A stretch of DNA of 17,441 bases from Pseudomonadota bacterium (GCA_023414975.1 JAEZMI010000314.1:1-17441), one strand, 5' to 3'. Positions 7,055 through 14,973 are shown, numbered from the stretch's first letter. Translations and numbers: made by a program. Notes: generated from the letters alone by a model not told the origin.

Positions 7055-8422
7055 ATGGCGACCGATATTCTGATCGTCGACGACGAGGCCGATATTCGAG
7101 GGCTCGTGGCTGGCATTCTCGAGGACGAGGGGTACAGCGCCCGCACAGCCAAGGACAGTGACGAGGCGCTCGCGGCCATTGAGGCGCGGCGCCCGCATCT
7201 GGTCTTCCTCGACATCTGGATCGAACGCAGCAAGCTCGATGGGCTCCAACTGCTGGAGATCATCAAGAAGAACCACCCGGAGCTCCCGGTGGTCATGATC
7301 TCCGGCCATGGGACGATCGAGACCGCCGTCGCCGCTATCAAGCAGGGCGCTTACGATTTCATCGAGAAGCCCTTCAACTCCGATCGGCTCATCCTCGTCG
7401 CCGAGCGTGCGTTGGAAACGTTGCGTCTCAAGCGCGAGGTGCGCGATCTGAAGCAGCGCGCCTCGGTCGCTCAGCAGCTGGTAGGCCGCTCCTCGGTCAT
7501 GAACCAGCTGCGCCAGACGATCGAGCGCGTTGCGCCCACTAACAGTCGCATCATGATCGTCGGCCCTTCCGGTTCCGGTAAGGAACTGGCCGCCCGCATG
7601 ATCCACGCGGCGTCCGGCCGGGCGAGCGGCCCCTTCGTCGTCATCAATGCGGCGGCCATCACGCCCGAGCGGATGGAGGTCGAGCTGTTCGGCGTCGAGA
7701 TGGCGGATGGACAGGGGCGGCAGACCGGCGCGCTGGAAGAGGCGCATGGCGGCACGCTGTTCATCGACGAAGTGGCGGATATGCCGCGCGAAACACAAAA
7801 CCGTATTCTGCGGGTTCTGGTCGATCAGAACTTCCTTCGAGTCGGTGGCGCGACACGCGTTGCGGTGGATGTGCGCATCATTTCCTCCACCGGCCGCAAT
7901 CTTGAGAAAGAAATCGCCGAAGGGCGCTTCCGCGAGGACCTTTATCACCGCCTCGGTGTGGTGCCGATCCGAGTTCCGCCACTGGCCGAGCGTCGGGATG
8001 ACGTGCCGGAACTTGTCGAGTTTTTTCTCGACCAGATTTCGCAGGCGACAGGCCTGCCGCGCCGCCGGATCGCCGATGATGCACTGGCCGTCCTCCAGTC
8101 GCACGATTGGCCGGGCAACGTGCGTCAGCTGCGCAACAACATCGAGCGCCTGCTGATCCTCGCCGCGGGGGACGTGGACGCGCCCGTGACCGCCGACATG
8201 CTACCGCCGGATGTCGGCTCACTCGTACCCAGTCTGCCGAATGGCAGTGGCGGCGAGCATCTGATGGGTCTGCCGCTGCGGGACGCCCGCGAGGTTTTCG
8301 AGCGCGAATATCTGATCGCCCAGATCAGCCGTTTCGGAGGTAACATTTCGCGCACGGCCGAATTCGTCGGCATGGAGCGCTCGGCGCTGCACAGGAAGCT
8401 GAAAGCTCTGGGAATCGGCTAG
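7055..8422 (+). CDS. ntrX: Response regulator NtrX (GAFTGA-less)
   Basis: NtrX is the DNA-binding response regulator partnered with NtrY. The 455 residues form a receiver domain (acceptor D53 in LVFLDIW, K105 in EKPF), an AAA+ domain and a C-terminal Fis-type helix-turn-helix (about 427-450, GGNISRTAEFVGMERSALHR). The AAA+ part keeps Walker A GPSGSGKE (170-177), Walker B GTLFIDE (233-239), FREDLYHRL and WPGNVRQL. The GAFTGA sigma-54 loop, present in NtrC of this window, is replaced by a different sequence (VEMADGQGRQTGALEE). This protein is therefore unlikely to drive sigma-54 promoters. From memory this loss is also described for Brucella NtrX. ATG at 7055 has GAAGGAG at 7039-7045 overlapping the ntrY stop, only 14 bp after ntrY. 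Confidence 0.95.
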   Translation: MATDILIVDDEADIRGLVAGILEDEGYSARTAKDSDEALAAIEARRPHLVFLDIWIERSKLDGLQLLEIIKKNHPELPVVMISGHGTIETAVAAIKQGAYDFIEKPFNSDRLILVAERALETLRLKREVRDLKQRASVAQQLVGRSSVMNQLRQTIERVAPTNSRIMIVGPSGSGKELAARMIHAASGRASGPFVVINAAAITPERMEVELFGVEMADGQGRQTGALEEAHGGTLFIDEVADMPRETQNRILRVLVDQNFLRVGGATRVAVDVRIISSTGRNLEKEIAEGRFREDLYHRLGVVPIRVPPLAERRDDVPELVEFFLDQISQATGLPRRRIADDALAVLQSHDWPGNVRQLRNNIERLLILAAGDVDAPVTADMLPPDVGSLVPSLPNGSGGEHLMGLPLRDAREVFEREYLIAQISRFGGNISRTAEFVGMERSALHRKLKALGIG

Positions 8423-8536
8423 CTGCACGCCGCGCACCCTCACGCATCTGTGGTCTAAGGCCTAAGCTGCTATAGAGTGACTCGGTAGGAACGCCCGCCT
8501 CTGCGGAAGCTGGCGGTGGGGCGAAGCGAGGGGTTC
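8423..8536. other. ntrX-trkA intergenic region
   Basis: This 114-bp gap holds a possible -10 element TATAGA at 8471-8476 with no good -35 upstream. It also holds a direct repeat CTAAG-GC-CTAAG at 8455-8466 and a short stem CCGCC (8495-8499) with GGCGG (8512-8516) just upstream of the trkA ribosome site. No terminator is visible after ntrX. trkA may be read from ntrYX or from a weak local promoter. Confidence 0.4.
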
Positions 8537-9913
8537 ATGAAGGTCGTTATTTGCGGGGCGGGCCAGGTCGGCTACGGCATCGCGGAGCGCCTCGCCGCCG
8601 AACAGAACGACGTGTCGATCATCGACACGTCCCCCCGCTTAATCCAGGCTGTCACCGATACGCTGGATGTGCGGGGCTTCGTCGGCCATGGCTCGCATCC
8701 CGACGTGCTCGCGCGTGCCGGACTCGATGCGGCGGACATGCTGATCGCGGTCACGCTGCATGATGAGGTGAACATGATCGCGTGCCAGGTCGGGCACGCG
8801 CTGTTCGACGTGCCGACCAAGATCGCGCGTGTGCGGGCACAGTCCTATCTCCAGGGCCACTGGCGCGACCTGTTTTCCCGCGATCATCTGCCTATTGATG
8901 TGGTCATCTCGCCGGAGGTGGAAGTCGGAGAGATGGTGCTGCGCCGTCTCTCGCTGCCGGGGGCGGTGGATACGGTGAGCTTCGCCGACGGCAATGTGGT
9001 CGTCGTGGGCGTGCGCTGCCTTGACGACTGCCCGGTGCTGGACACGCCGCTGCGCCAGCTCACCGATCTTTTCCCCGACCTTCAGGCCGTGGTGGTGGCC
9101 GTGAACCGGAAGGGCAAGGTATTCGTGCCGCACAGCACGGATGCCCTGCTGGCCGGGGACATTGCCTATTTCGTCGCGCAGAGCGATCAGGTCACCCGCA
9201 CGTTGTCGATCTTCGGGCATGACGAACCACCGGCCCAGCGCATCATCGTCGCCGGCGGCGGCAATATCGGGTTGTATGTTGCCCGCGAACTGGAGCATCG
9301 CAATCCCCGCGCACGCATCAAGATCATCGAGGACAATCCCGCCCGTTCCGAGATCATCGCCCAGGACCTCAGCAGAAGCGTGGTTCTGCGCGGCAGCGCT
9401 CTCGACCGCGCCATTCTGGAGGAAGCGAGCGTCGGTGACGCGGACACGGTCATTGCCGTCACCAATGATGACCGCGTCAACATTCTCTCCTGCCTGCTTT
9501 CGCGAGAGTTGGGCGCAAAGCGGATGTTGTCGCTGCTGAACGATCCGAACTACCCGGCTTTCGCGCGGGGGCTGGGCATCGACGCTTACGTAAACCCGCG
9601 CCAGATCACCGTTTCAAAGATACTGCAGCACGTTCGCAAAGGGCGCATTCGCGGGGTCCACTCGCTGCTGAATGGGGCGGGGGAGGTGATCGAAGCGGAA
9701 GCGCTGGAGACCTCCCCACTGGTTGGCAAACCCCTCAAGCAGCTTGATCTTTTCGACGGGATGCGCATCGGCGCGGTGGTGCGTGCCGGGCGGGTCATCC
9801 TGCCACGAGGCGACACCATTATTCAGGCTCGCGACCGTGTGGTGATGTTTGCGCTGGCCGAGCGGGTGAAGCGCGTCGAGCAACTCTTCCGCGTCAGTCT
9901 TGAATTCTTCTGA
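8537..9913 (+). CDS. trkA: Trk potassium transporter NAD-binding subunit TrkA
   Basis: TrkA is the cytoplasmic regulatory ring protein of the Trk K+ uptake system. It binds nucleotides and gates TrkH. ATG at 8537 has GAGGGG at 8528-8533 just upstream and yields 458 residues, the same length as E. coli TrkA. A GTG at 8516 in the same frame would add seven residues. There are two RCK repeats: the first Rossmann motif is ICGAGQVGYGIAERL (5-19) and the second is IIVAGGGNIGLYVARELE (236-253), each followed by a TrkA-C-like domain. It is co-directional with trkH, whose ATG follows the trkA stop by eight bases, so the K+ channel and its gate are made together. Placement next to ntrYX is common in this bacterial group (remembered, not checked here). 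Confidence 0.95.
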   Translation: MKVVICGAGQVGYGIAERLAAEQNDVSIIDTSPRLIQAVTDTLDVRGFVGHGSHPDVLARAGLDAADMLIAVTLHDEVNMIACQVGHALFDVPTKIARVRAQSYLQGHWRDLFSRDHLPIDVVISPEVEVGEMVLRRLSLPGAVDTVSFADGNVVVVGVRCLDDCPVLDTPLRQLTDLFPDLQAVVVAVNRKGKVFVPHSTDALLAGDIAYFVAQSDQVTRTLSIFGHDEPPAQRIIVAGGGNIGLYVARELEHRNPRARIKIIEDNPARSEIIAQDLSRSVVLRGSALDRAILEEASVGDADTVIAVTNDDRVNILSCLLSRELGAKRMLSLLNDPNYPAFARGLGIDAYVNPRQITVSKILQHVRKGRIRGVHSLLNGAGEVIEAEALETSPLVGKPLKQLDLFDGMRIGAVVRAGRVILPRGDTIIQARDRVVMFALAERVKRVEQLFRVSLEFF

Positions 9914-9921
9914 GAACCGTA

Positions 9922-11370
9922 ATGATCGCCGTTGCCCGTAGCAGCGCCGTCGCTGCCGCTATCATGGCTGGCTTCATGCTGGTGGCGGCGATCGTCGCCC
10001 TGTTTCGCGGCGAGGCGGGCGGCGGGGTCTTTCTGGCCAGCGGCGTCATGACGATCTTCGGCGCTGGCGCAGTGTATCTCGCCGTTCGCCATCGTCCGGC
10101 ACGGCTGGACCGACTGGCGGCTTTCACGCTGCTTGCGGTATTGTGGACGGGAATTCCGATCCTCGCGGCCATTCCCGTTGCGGCGACGACGTCGCTCACG
10201 CCGATGGGCGCCTGGATGGAAGCGGTGTCCGCCTTCACCACGACAGGTCCGGTCTCTCTGCATGAAATCGATGGTGTGCCTCGCGGCACGCTCGCCTGGT
10301 TACTGACATTGCAATGGGGCGGCGGTCTGCTGACGCTGGTCGGCTTCGTCGCGGTGCTGGGGCCGGCGGGGATTGGCGGGCTGCCGGATCGGAGCGCGCG
10401 CGCCGCCTTGTTAGGGGTCTCGGAAACCACCGCGCTCGACGATGCGCTGCGCCTTGTTGTGCCGATCTATCTTGGCGCCACGGTGATCGGCACCTTACTG
10501 ATGTTCGCCGCAGGCGAGCGCCTGTTCGACGCTGTCGGCCTTGCGGGCGCGGCCCTTGCCACCGGAGGGCTTCTGCCCGACGCTGACGGAATGGCGGCGC
10601 ATGGCAACTCGACCGTCAAACTGATTTTCATCGTCCTGATGCTGGTGGGGGCGACGAGCGTCCTCTGGCATCGGCTGCTGCTCACCCGCCGCTTCCGGCT
10701 CGCGCTGGGGCAGCAGGAGAACATCGTGCTGTTTTTGATGGCAATTGCCCTCGGCATCACGGCGGCCGCGATCGACTACAACAGTGCCGGCAGCCCGCTT
10801 TTCCTTCCCTTCGCGCTGGAAGACGGGCTGTTCACCGCTGTGTCGCTGATCACGACGACGGGTGTGGAACCTCACGGAGGAGCCTTCGCATCCTTGCCTG
10901 TGGCACTGGTGGCGGGGGTTGTTTTCGTCGGTGGTGCGAGCTTTTCCACAGCGGGCGGCATCAAAATCTACCGGGCTGGTATCATGGCGCTTCAGGGTTA
11001 TCTGGAACTGGAGCGGCTGATCCATCCCAACGCTGTGCGTCCGCGACGGCTCGGCCAGCAGCAGATCACCTTGCAGATGATGAAGGCGATCTGGATCATG
11101 TTCGGTGTCGCTTGCACGACCATTGCCGCCGTCATGATCCTCCTCGCTCCCGCTATGCCGAGCTTCGAGGCTGCCTTCATGGCGGCTCTTACAGCTTTGT
11201 GCAATATCGGCCCCGTCTATGGAGCCGGGTGGGAGGCCAGCAGCGCTTGGCCGGATTGGTCGACCCTGCCGGCCTATGCCCAGATCGTTCTCATCATCTC
11301 CATGACTATGGGGCGACTTGAGATTCTGCTCATTCTAGCCCTCGCAAACTTTGCCTTCTGGCGGCGTTAG
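9922..11370 (+). CDS. trkH: TrkH-family K+ transporter membrane subunit
   Basis: This is the ion-conducting subunit of the Trk system in the inner membrane, with four membrane-pore-membrane repeats. The 482-residue protein is strongly hydrophobic. It shows all four K+ filter loops: FTTTGP (105-110), ALATGG (211-216), ITTTGVEP (310-317) and ALCNIGP (425-431). The TrkH-type segment FVGGASFSTAGGIKIYR (335-351) precedes the last repeat. The first and fourth filters differ most from a plain TxGP or TTGx pattern, as is usual for the asymmetric TrkH pore. It starts eight bases after trkA and forms a two-gene unit with it. The product could be named TrkG or TrkH, since the sequence alone does not separate them. 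Confidence 0.92.
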   Translation: MIAVARSSAVAAAIMAGFMLVAAIVALFRGEAGGGVFLASGVMTIFGAGAVYLAVRHRPARLDRLAAFTLLAVLWTGIPILAAIPVAATTSLTPMGAWMEAVSAFTTTGPVSLHEIDGVPRGTLAWLLTLQWGGGLLTLVGFVAVLGPAGIGGLPDRSARAALLGVSETTALDDALRLVVPIYLGATVIGTLLMFAAGERLFDAVGLAGAALATGGLLPDADGMAAHGNSTVKLIFIVLMLVGATSVLWHRLLLTRRFRLALGQQENIVLFLMAIALGITAAAIDYNSAGSPLFLPFALEDGLFTAVSLITTTGVEPHGGAFASLPVALVAGVVFVGGASFSTAGGIKIYRAGIMALQGYLELERLIHPNAVRPRRLGQQQITLQMMKAIWIMFGVACTTIAAVMILLAPAMPSFEAAFMAALTALCNIGPVYGAGWEASSAWPDWSTLPAYAQIVLIISMTMGRLEILLILALANFAFWRR

Positions 11371-11402
11371 ACGCCGCGTATCCCCGGACCAACAGGTGCC
11401 AC

Positions 11403-12263
11403 ATGTCGCGCATCGCTTATGTGAACGGCCAGTATGTTCCTCATGGCCAAGCGGCCGTCCACATCGAGGATCGCGGCTACCAATTTGCCGACGGCGTTTA
11501 CGAGGTGTGCGAGGTGCGGGGAGGGCGCATGATCGACGAACGCCGTCACATGGAACGGCTCGGGCGCTCGTTGCGCGAACTGCGCATGGCCATGCCGATG
11601 CCGCTCAAGGCGCTCGGAATCGTTCTGCGTGAGACCATCCGGCGCAACCGCGTACGAAATGGCTCCGTCTATCTTCAGGTCACGCGCGGCGTGGCGCCCC
11701 GCGATCATTACTTCCCGGCAGCGGACACACCGCCGTCGATCGTCGTCACCGCCCGCGCCGCCGATCCCGCCAAGGGTGAGGCGCTCGCCTTGCAGGGCAT
11801 CTCTGTCATCACCGTCCCCGAGAATCGTTGGGACCGCGTGGATATCAAGACGGTGGGTCTCCTGCCGAATGTCCTCGCCAAGCAGGCTGCGAAGGATGCG
11901 GGTGCCCGGGAGGCATGGTTTGTCGACGCTGACGGCTTTGTCACCGAGGGCGGCTCGACGAATGCATGGATCGTCACGACGGACGGTAAGCTGGTCACGC
12001 GCCCTGCCGAAAGCGGCATCTTGCGCGGCATCACCCGCACGGTGATGCTGGATGTCGCCGAGAAGCTGCAGATCCGCGTCGAGGAACGTCCCTTCACTGT
12101 CGCTGAGGTGCTCGCGGCACGGGAAGCCTTCGTAACATCCGCCACGAACTTTGCCGTACCGGTGGTGCGAATCGACGGGCATGCCGTCGGCGCCGGCGTA
12201 CCCGGCGTCGTGGCCCGCGCACTGCGTGAGAACTACCATCGACACGCGGAAATCGCCGATTAG
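11403..12263 (+). CDS. dat: Class IV aminotransferase, probable D-amino acid transaminase
   Basis: This cytoplasmic PLP enzyme probably interconverts D-amino acids and 2-oxo acids (D-alanine/2-oxoglutarate type), which could feed D-Ala and D-Glu pools. The 286 residues show the fold IV pattern. DRGYQFADGVYE (23-34) resembles the signature of Bacillus D-amino acid transaminase. The PLP lysine is probably K149 in VDIKTVGLLPNVLAKQ. VTEGGSTNAW (180-189) has E182, and SGILRGITR follows. ATG at 11403 is preceded by AGGTG at 11394-11398. The gene lies 32 bp after trkH and 166 bp before hfq. A branched-chain aminotransferase or aminodeoxychorismate lyase is a less likely reading, because the RGYQF segment favours the D-amino acid group. 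Substrate preference cannot be read from sequence with certainty. Confidence 0.85.
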   Translation: MSRIAYVNGQYVPHGQAAVHIEDRGYQFADGVYEVCEVRGGRMIDERRHMERLGRSLRELRMAMPMPLKALGIVLRETIRRNRVRNGSVYLQVTRGVAPRDHYFPAADTPPSIVVTARAADPAKGEALALQGISVITVPENRWDRVDIKTVGLLPNVLAKQAAKDAGAREAWFVDADGFVTEGGSTNAWIVTTDGKLVTRPAESGILRGITRTVMLDVAEKLQIRVEERPFTVAEVLAAREAFVTSATNFAVPVVRIDGHAVGAGVPGVVARALRENYHRHAEIAD

Positions 12264-12277
12264 CGATGCATTACCAC

Positions 12278-12307
12278 TTGCCAGACGAAAGCATCTTGCG
12301 CGATAGG
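12278..12307 (+). promoter_or_regulatory. Weak candidate promoter for hfq
   Basis: TTGCCA (12278-12283), an 18-bp spacer and GATAGG (12302-12307) are a weak sigma-70-like pair just after dat. The -10 match is poor, so this is only a suggestion. The 166-bp gap suggests that hfq has its own control signals. Confidence 0.2.
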
Positions 12308-12324
12308 CATGGTGTGCCATGCTT
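12305..12324. other. Stem-loop in dat-hfq gap
   Basis: An 8-bp stem (12305-12312 with 12317-12324, one G-T pair) closes a TGTG loop, with core GGCATGG/CCATGCT. No run of T follows on either strand, so it is not a standard intrinsic terminator. It may be an operator or an mRNA structure between dat and hfq. Confidence 0.4.
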
Positions 12325-12348
12325 GTCGTGCACGTCTTCGATGCGACC

Positions 12349-12365
12349 CCTCCCCGGACGGGAGG
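12349..12365 (+). other. GC-rich hairpin in hfq leader
   Basis: CCTCCC (12349-12354) pairs with GGGAGG (12360-12365) around a 5-nt loop, about 65 nt before the hfq ATG. No T run follows. It could structure the hfq leader or attenuate read-through from dat. Confidence 0.35.
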
Positions 12366-12398
12366 CCGCCTCGCCAAGACGGCCGCGCCGACACCACG

Positions 12399-12428
12399 AG
12401 TAACAACAAACAAACGGATCAAAAAAAC
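12399..12428 (+). promoter_or_regulatory. A-rich hfq leader with ARN repeats
   Basis: The bases before the hfq ATG are strikingly A-rich in this GC-rich genome. Four consecutive A-R-N triplets (AGT-AAC-AAC-AAA, 12399-12410) are followed by more A tracts (12412-12414 and 12419-12428). The Hfq distal face is known to bind ARN repeats, and E. coli Hfq represses its own mRNA. No GGAG-type ribosome site is present. Autoregulation through this leader is inference. Confidence 0.45.
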
Positions 12429-12429
12429 C

Positions 12430-12681
12430 ATGGCCGCGGAACGTTCTCAGAACCTCCAGGACACCTTTCTCAACCACGTCCGCAAGAACAAGACTCCTCT
12501 CACGATCTTCCTCGTCAACGGCGTCAAGCTGCAGGGCGTGGTGACGTGGTTCGACAATTTCTGCGTGCTGCTGCGCCGCGATGGGCATTCGCAGCTCGTC
12601 TACAAGCACGCGATCTCGACCATCATGCCTGGTCATCCGGTCCAGCTTTTCGAGCCGGACGAGACACCGGAGAAGGGTTGA
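12430..12681 (+). CDS. hfq: RNA chaperone Hfq
   Basis: Hfq is a hexameric Sm-like RNA chaperone that pairs small RNAs with mRNAs. In rhizobia and Azorhizobium it is the regulator NrfA, required for nif control. The 83-residue product begins at ATG 12430, giving the expected N-terminus MAAERSQNLQDTFLNHVRKN. An open frame extends back to an ATG at 12319, but the added residues are not Hfq-like. The Sm1 motif covers TIFLVNGVKLQGVVTWFDNF (25-44). The Sm2 motif holds the signature YKHAIS (58-63). Q8, F42 and K59 correspond to RNA-contacting positions. The short acidic tail (DETPEKG) resembles other alphaproteobacterial Hfq. The hflX start follows the hfq stop by one base, so the two are coupled. 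Confidence 0.97.
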   Translation: MAAERSQNLQDTFLNHVRKNKTPLTIFLVNGVKLQGVVTWFDNFCVLLRRDGHSQLVYKHAISTIMPGHPVQLFEPDETPEKG

Positions 12682-12682
12682 G

Positions 12683-14080
12683 TTGGAACCCAAGGGTGCG
12701 CGTGCGTCCTTAGGCCGCCCGGCGGTTGGCGCTACGGATGACGGGCCATCGGGTGACGCCACCAGAGTCGTCGTTCTCGTTCCCTACCTCGCGCGTCGCG
12801 CCGAGGGGGAGGGCGCACCTCGCCGTTCTCCCGAGGCGCGTGCCGCGGAGGCTGAAGGACTGGCACTGGCTATCGACCTCAACGTGGTTGCAACGCTGCC
12901 AATCGGTTTGTCGCAGATCCGGCCGGCAACCTATCTCGGCTCGGGCAAGGTCGAGGAGATCGCTGGCGTCGTGAAGGCCGAGGATGCGGGCCTTGTCTTC
13001 GTTGATGCGCCGCTGAGTCCCGTCCAGCAGCGCAATCTCGAAAAAGCCTTGGCCGCCAAGGTCATCGACCGTACCGCACTTATTCTTGAGATTTTCGGTC
13101 AGCGCGCGCGTACGAAAGAAGGCGTGTTGCAGGTCGAGCTGGCGCATCTCAACTATCAGCGCAGCCGTCTCGTCCGCTCCTGGACACATCTCGAACGACA
13201 GCGCGGTGGCTTCGGCTTCCTCGGTGGCCCTGGCGAAACACAGATCGAGGCGGATCGCCGGCTGATTGGTGAGCGCATCGTCAAGATCGAGCGCGAATTG
13301 GAGCAAGTGAAGCGCACGCGCGCCCTGCATCGGGCAAGCCGCAAGAAAGTGCCCTATCCTGTCGTCGCCCTGGTCGGCTACACCAATGCCGGCAAATCGA
13401 CGCTCTTCAACCGGCTGACGCGGGCAGAAGTGATGGCGCAGGATCTTCTCTTCGCCACCCTCGACCCGACCTTGCGCGCGGTCCAGCTTCCGAGCGGCGA
13501 GCGTGTCATCCTGTCTGATACTGTGGGCTTCATTTCCGACTTGCCGACCCAACTGGTGGCAGCGTTTCGAGCGACGTTGGAAGAGGTGATCGAGGCGGAC
13601 ATCATCCTTCATGTGCGGGATATGGCGCACGATGATGCAGAAGCGCAGGCGGCGGATGTCGAGGGTGTGCTGGGCGACCTCGACATTGATCCGCAGGACC
13701 ATCAACGTGTCATCGAGGTCTGGAACAAAATCGACCGCCTGAGCGAGGACGACCGGCTGGCGCTTTTCAATAGCGCTGCCCGACGTGGCGGTGATGAGCG
13801 GCCAATTCCCGTGTCGGCTTTGACCGGGGAAGGTATCGACGCCCTGCTGGCGGCGGTCTCCAACCGTTTGTCGCGCGAGCGCGTCAGCCTCAAAGTGGAT
13901 CTCGACGCCAGCGACGGGGAGGGCCTGAGTTGGCTCTACCGCCACACCGAAGTGCTGGAACGTCGGACCGATGAGACCGGCCATCTGCATCTTGCGGTGC
14001 GGGTGACGCCCGAACGTGCGGACCATATCGAGCGACGTTTCGGCGCCCGCCGGCTTCCCGCCGGGCGAAACATTACCTAG
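12683..14080 (+). CDS. hflX: GTPase HflX
   Basis: HflX is a ribosome-associated GTPase that splits stalled or heat-damaged 70S ribosomes. The best start is TTG at 12683, because GAAGGG (12672-12677) lies five bases upstream and no ATG or GTG occurs in frame before conserved sequence begins. This gives 465 residues. The N-terminal HflX domain shows YLGSGKVEEI (84-93) and the signature ERQRGGFGFLGGPGETQIEA (171-190). A coiled linker follows. The G domain has G1 GYTNAGKS (232-239), G2 ATLDPTLR, G3 DTVGFI (279-284), G4 NKID (348-351) and a G5-type SALTGEG. The hfq stop and the hflX TTG are one base apart, indicating translational coupling. At its end the gene converges on mazG and shares the bases CTAG with its stop. 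Confidence 0.96.
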   Translation: MEPKGARASLGRPAVGATDDGPSGDATRVVVLVPYLARRAEGEGAPRRSPEARAAEAEGLALAIDLNVVATLPIGLSQIRPATYLGSGKVEEIAGVVKAEDAGLVFVDAPLSPVQQRNLEKALAAKVIDRTALILEIFGQRARTKEGVLQVELAHLNYQRSRLVRSWTHLERQRGGFGFLGGPGETQIEADRRLIGERIVKIERELEQVKRTRALHRASRKKVPYPVVALVGYTNAGKSTLFNRLTRAEVMAQDLLFATLDPTLRAVQLPSGERVILSDTVGFISDLPTQLVAAFRATLEEVIEADIILHVRDMAHDDAEAQAADVEGVLGDLDIDPQDHQRVIEVWNKIDRLSEDDRLALFNSAARRGGDERPIPVSALTGEGIDALLAAVSNRLSRERVSLKVDLDASDGEGLSWLYRHTEVLERRTDETGHLHLAVRVTPERADHIERRFGARRLPAGRNIT

Positions 14081-14973
14081 CTGCTGCCGCCCACTGGAGG
14101 GCCGAACTCTCCCTTGGACGGGGCAGGGGAGGCGGACTCCCTACCCTTGGCCTCCTGCCAGAGCGCTTCCATCTCATCCAGCGTCGCGCCATCGGGCTTG
14201 CGGCCGTCCCTGCCCAATTGATGCTCAATGAAACTGAAGCGCCGGATGAACTTCTCATTCGTGCCGCGCAGTGCGGATTCTGGATCGACGCCGAGATGGC
14301 GGGCCAGATTGGCGAGCGCGAAAAGCAGATCGCCGACTTCTGCGGCCGCGGCCGCCCGGTCGCCGGCCACCACTTCTGCCTCGACCTCATCGATCTCTTC
14401 ACGGATTTTGTCGAGCACGGAGCGAGTCTCCGGCCAATCAAAACCCACCTTGGCTGCCTTCGCCTGAAGCTTTACCGCGCGGGTGAGGGCGGGGCTGCCA
14501 ACCGGGACGCCCGCGAGTGCGCCCTCGTCCTCACGGCGAACAAGCTCAACGCCCGCATCACCGCCGCGTTGAAGGCGCCGCGCCGCCTTCGCCGCCTTCT
14601 CCTGCGCCTTGATCTGGTCCCACGCAGCATTCACCGCCTCGGTATCGCGTCGACCGACATCACCGAAGACATGCGGATGCCGACGTATCATCTTCGCCGT
14701 GATCGCCATGACCACGTCACCGAAATCGAAGCGGCCCTGTTCTTCCGCCATGCGAGCGTGAAACACGACCTGGAGAAGCAAGTCGCCCAACTCGTCGCAG
14801 AGATCCTCGAAGTCGCCGCGCTGGATGGCATCCGCCACTTCATACGCCTCTTCAATCGTGTAGGGCGCGATGGAGGCGAAGTCCTGTTCCAGATCCCACG
14901 GGCACCCTGTGCGGGGCGTGCGAAGGGCGGCCATGATGTCGAGAAGGCGCTGAAGGTCACGGGACGGCGTCAT
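14077..14973 (-). CDS. mazG: Nucleoside triphosphate pyrophosphohydrolase MazG
   Basis: MazG hydrolyses (d)NTPs to monophosphates and pyrophosphate, clearing abnormal nucleotides and tuning alarmone levels. The protein has two MazG domains. The first carries the metal-binding pattern EEAYE...DELGD (44-48 and 63-67 from the longest start). The second carries REEIDE...EVGDLL (194-220). CPWD (27-30) is also typical. Three nearby in-frame ATGs are possible (14982, 14979, 14973). I give 14973 (298 residues) because GCGGA lies about nine bases upstream, but the choice is uncertain. A tail of about 25 residues rich in Ser, Gly and Pro follows the second domain and looks poorly conserved. The gene is monocistronic in this window and convergent with hflX. 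Confidence 0.94.
   Translation of the reverse strand: MTPSRDLQRLLDIMAALRTPRTGCPWDLEQDFASIAPYTIEEAYEVADAIQRGDFEDLCDELGDLLLQVVFHARMAEEQGRFDFGDVVMAITAKMIRRHPHVFGDVGRRDTEAVNAAWDQIKAQEKAAKAARRLQRGGDAGVELVRREDEGALAGVPVGSPALTRAVKLQAKAAKVGFDWPETRSVLDKIREEIDEVEAEVVAGDRAAAAAEVGDLLFALANLARHLGVDPESALRGTNEKFIRRFSFIEHQLGRDGRKPDGATLDEMEALWQEAKGRESASPAPSKGEFGPPVGGSS

Noticed and set aside
12319..12429. N-terminal extension of hfq from ATG 12319
   Set aside because: The 37 extra residues are not Hfq-like, and the known Hfq N-terminus starts at ATG 12430.
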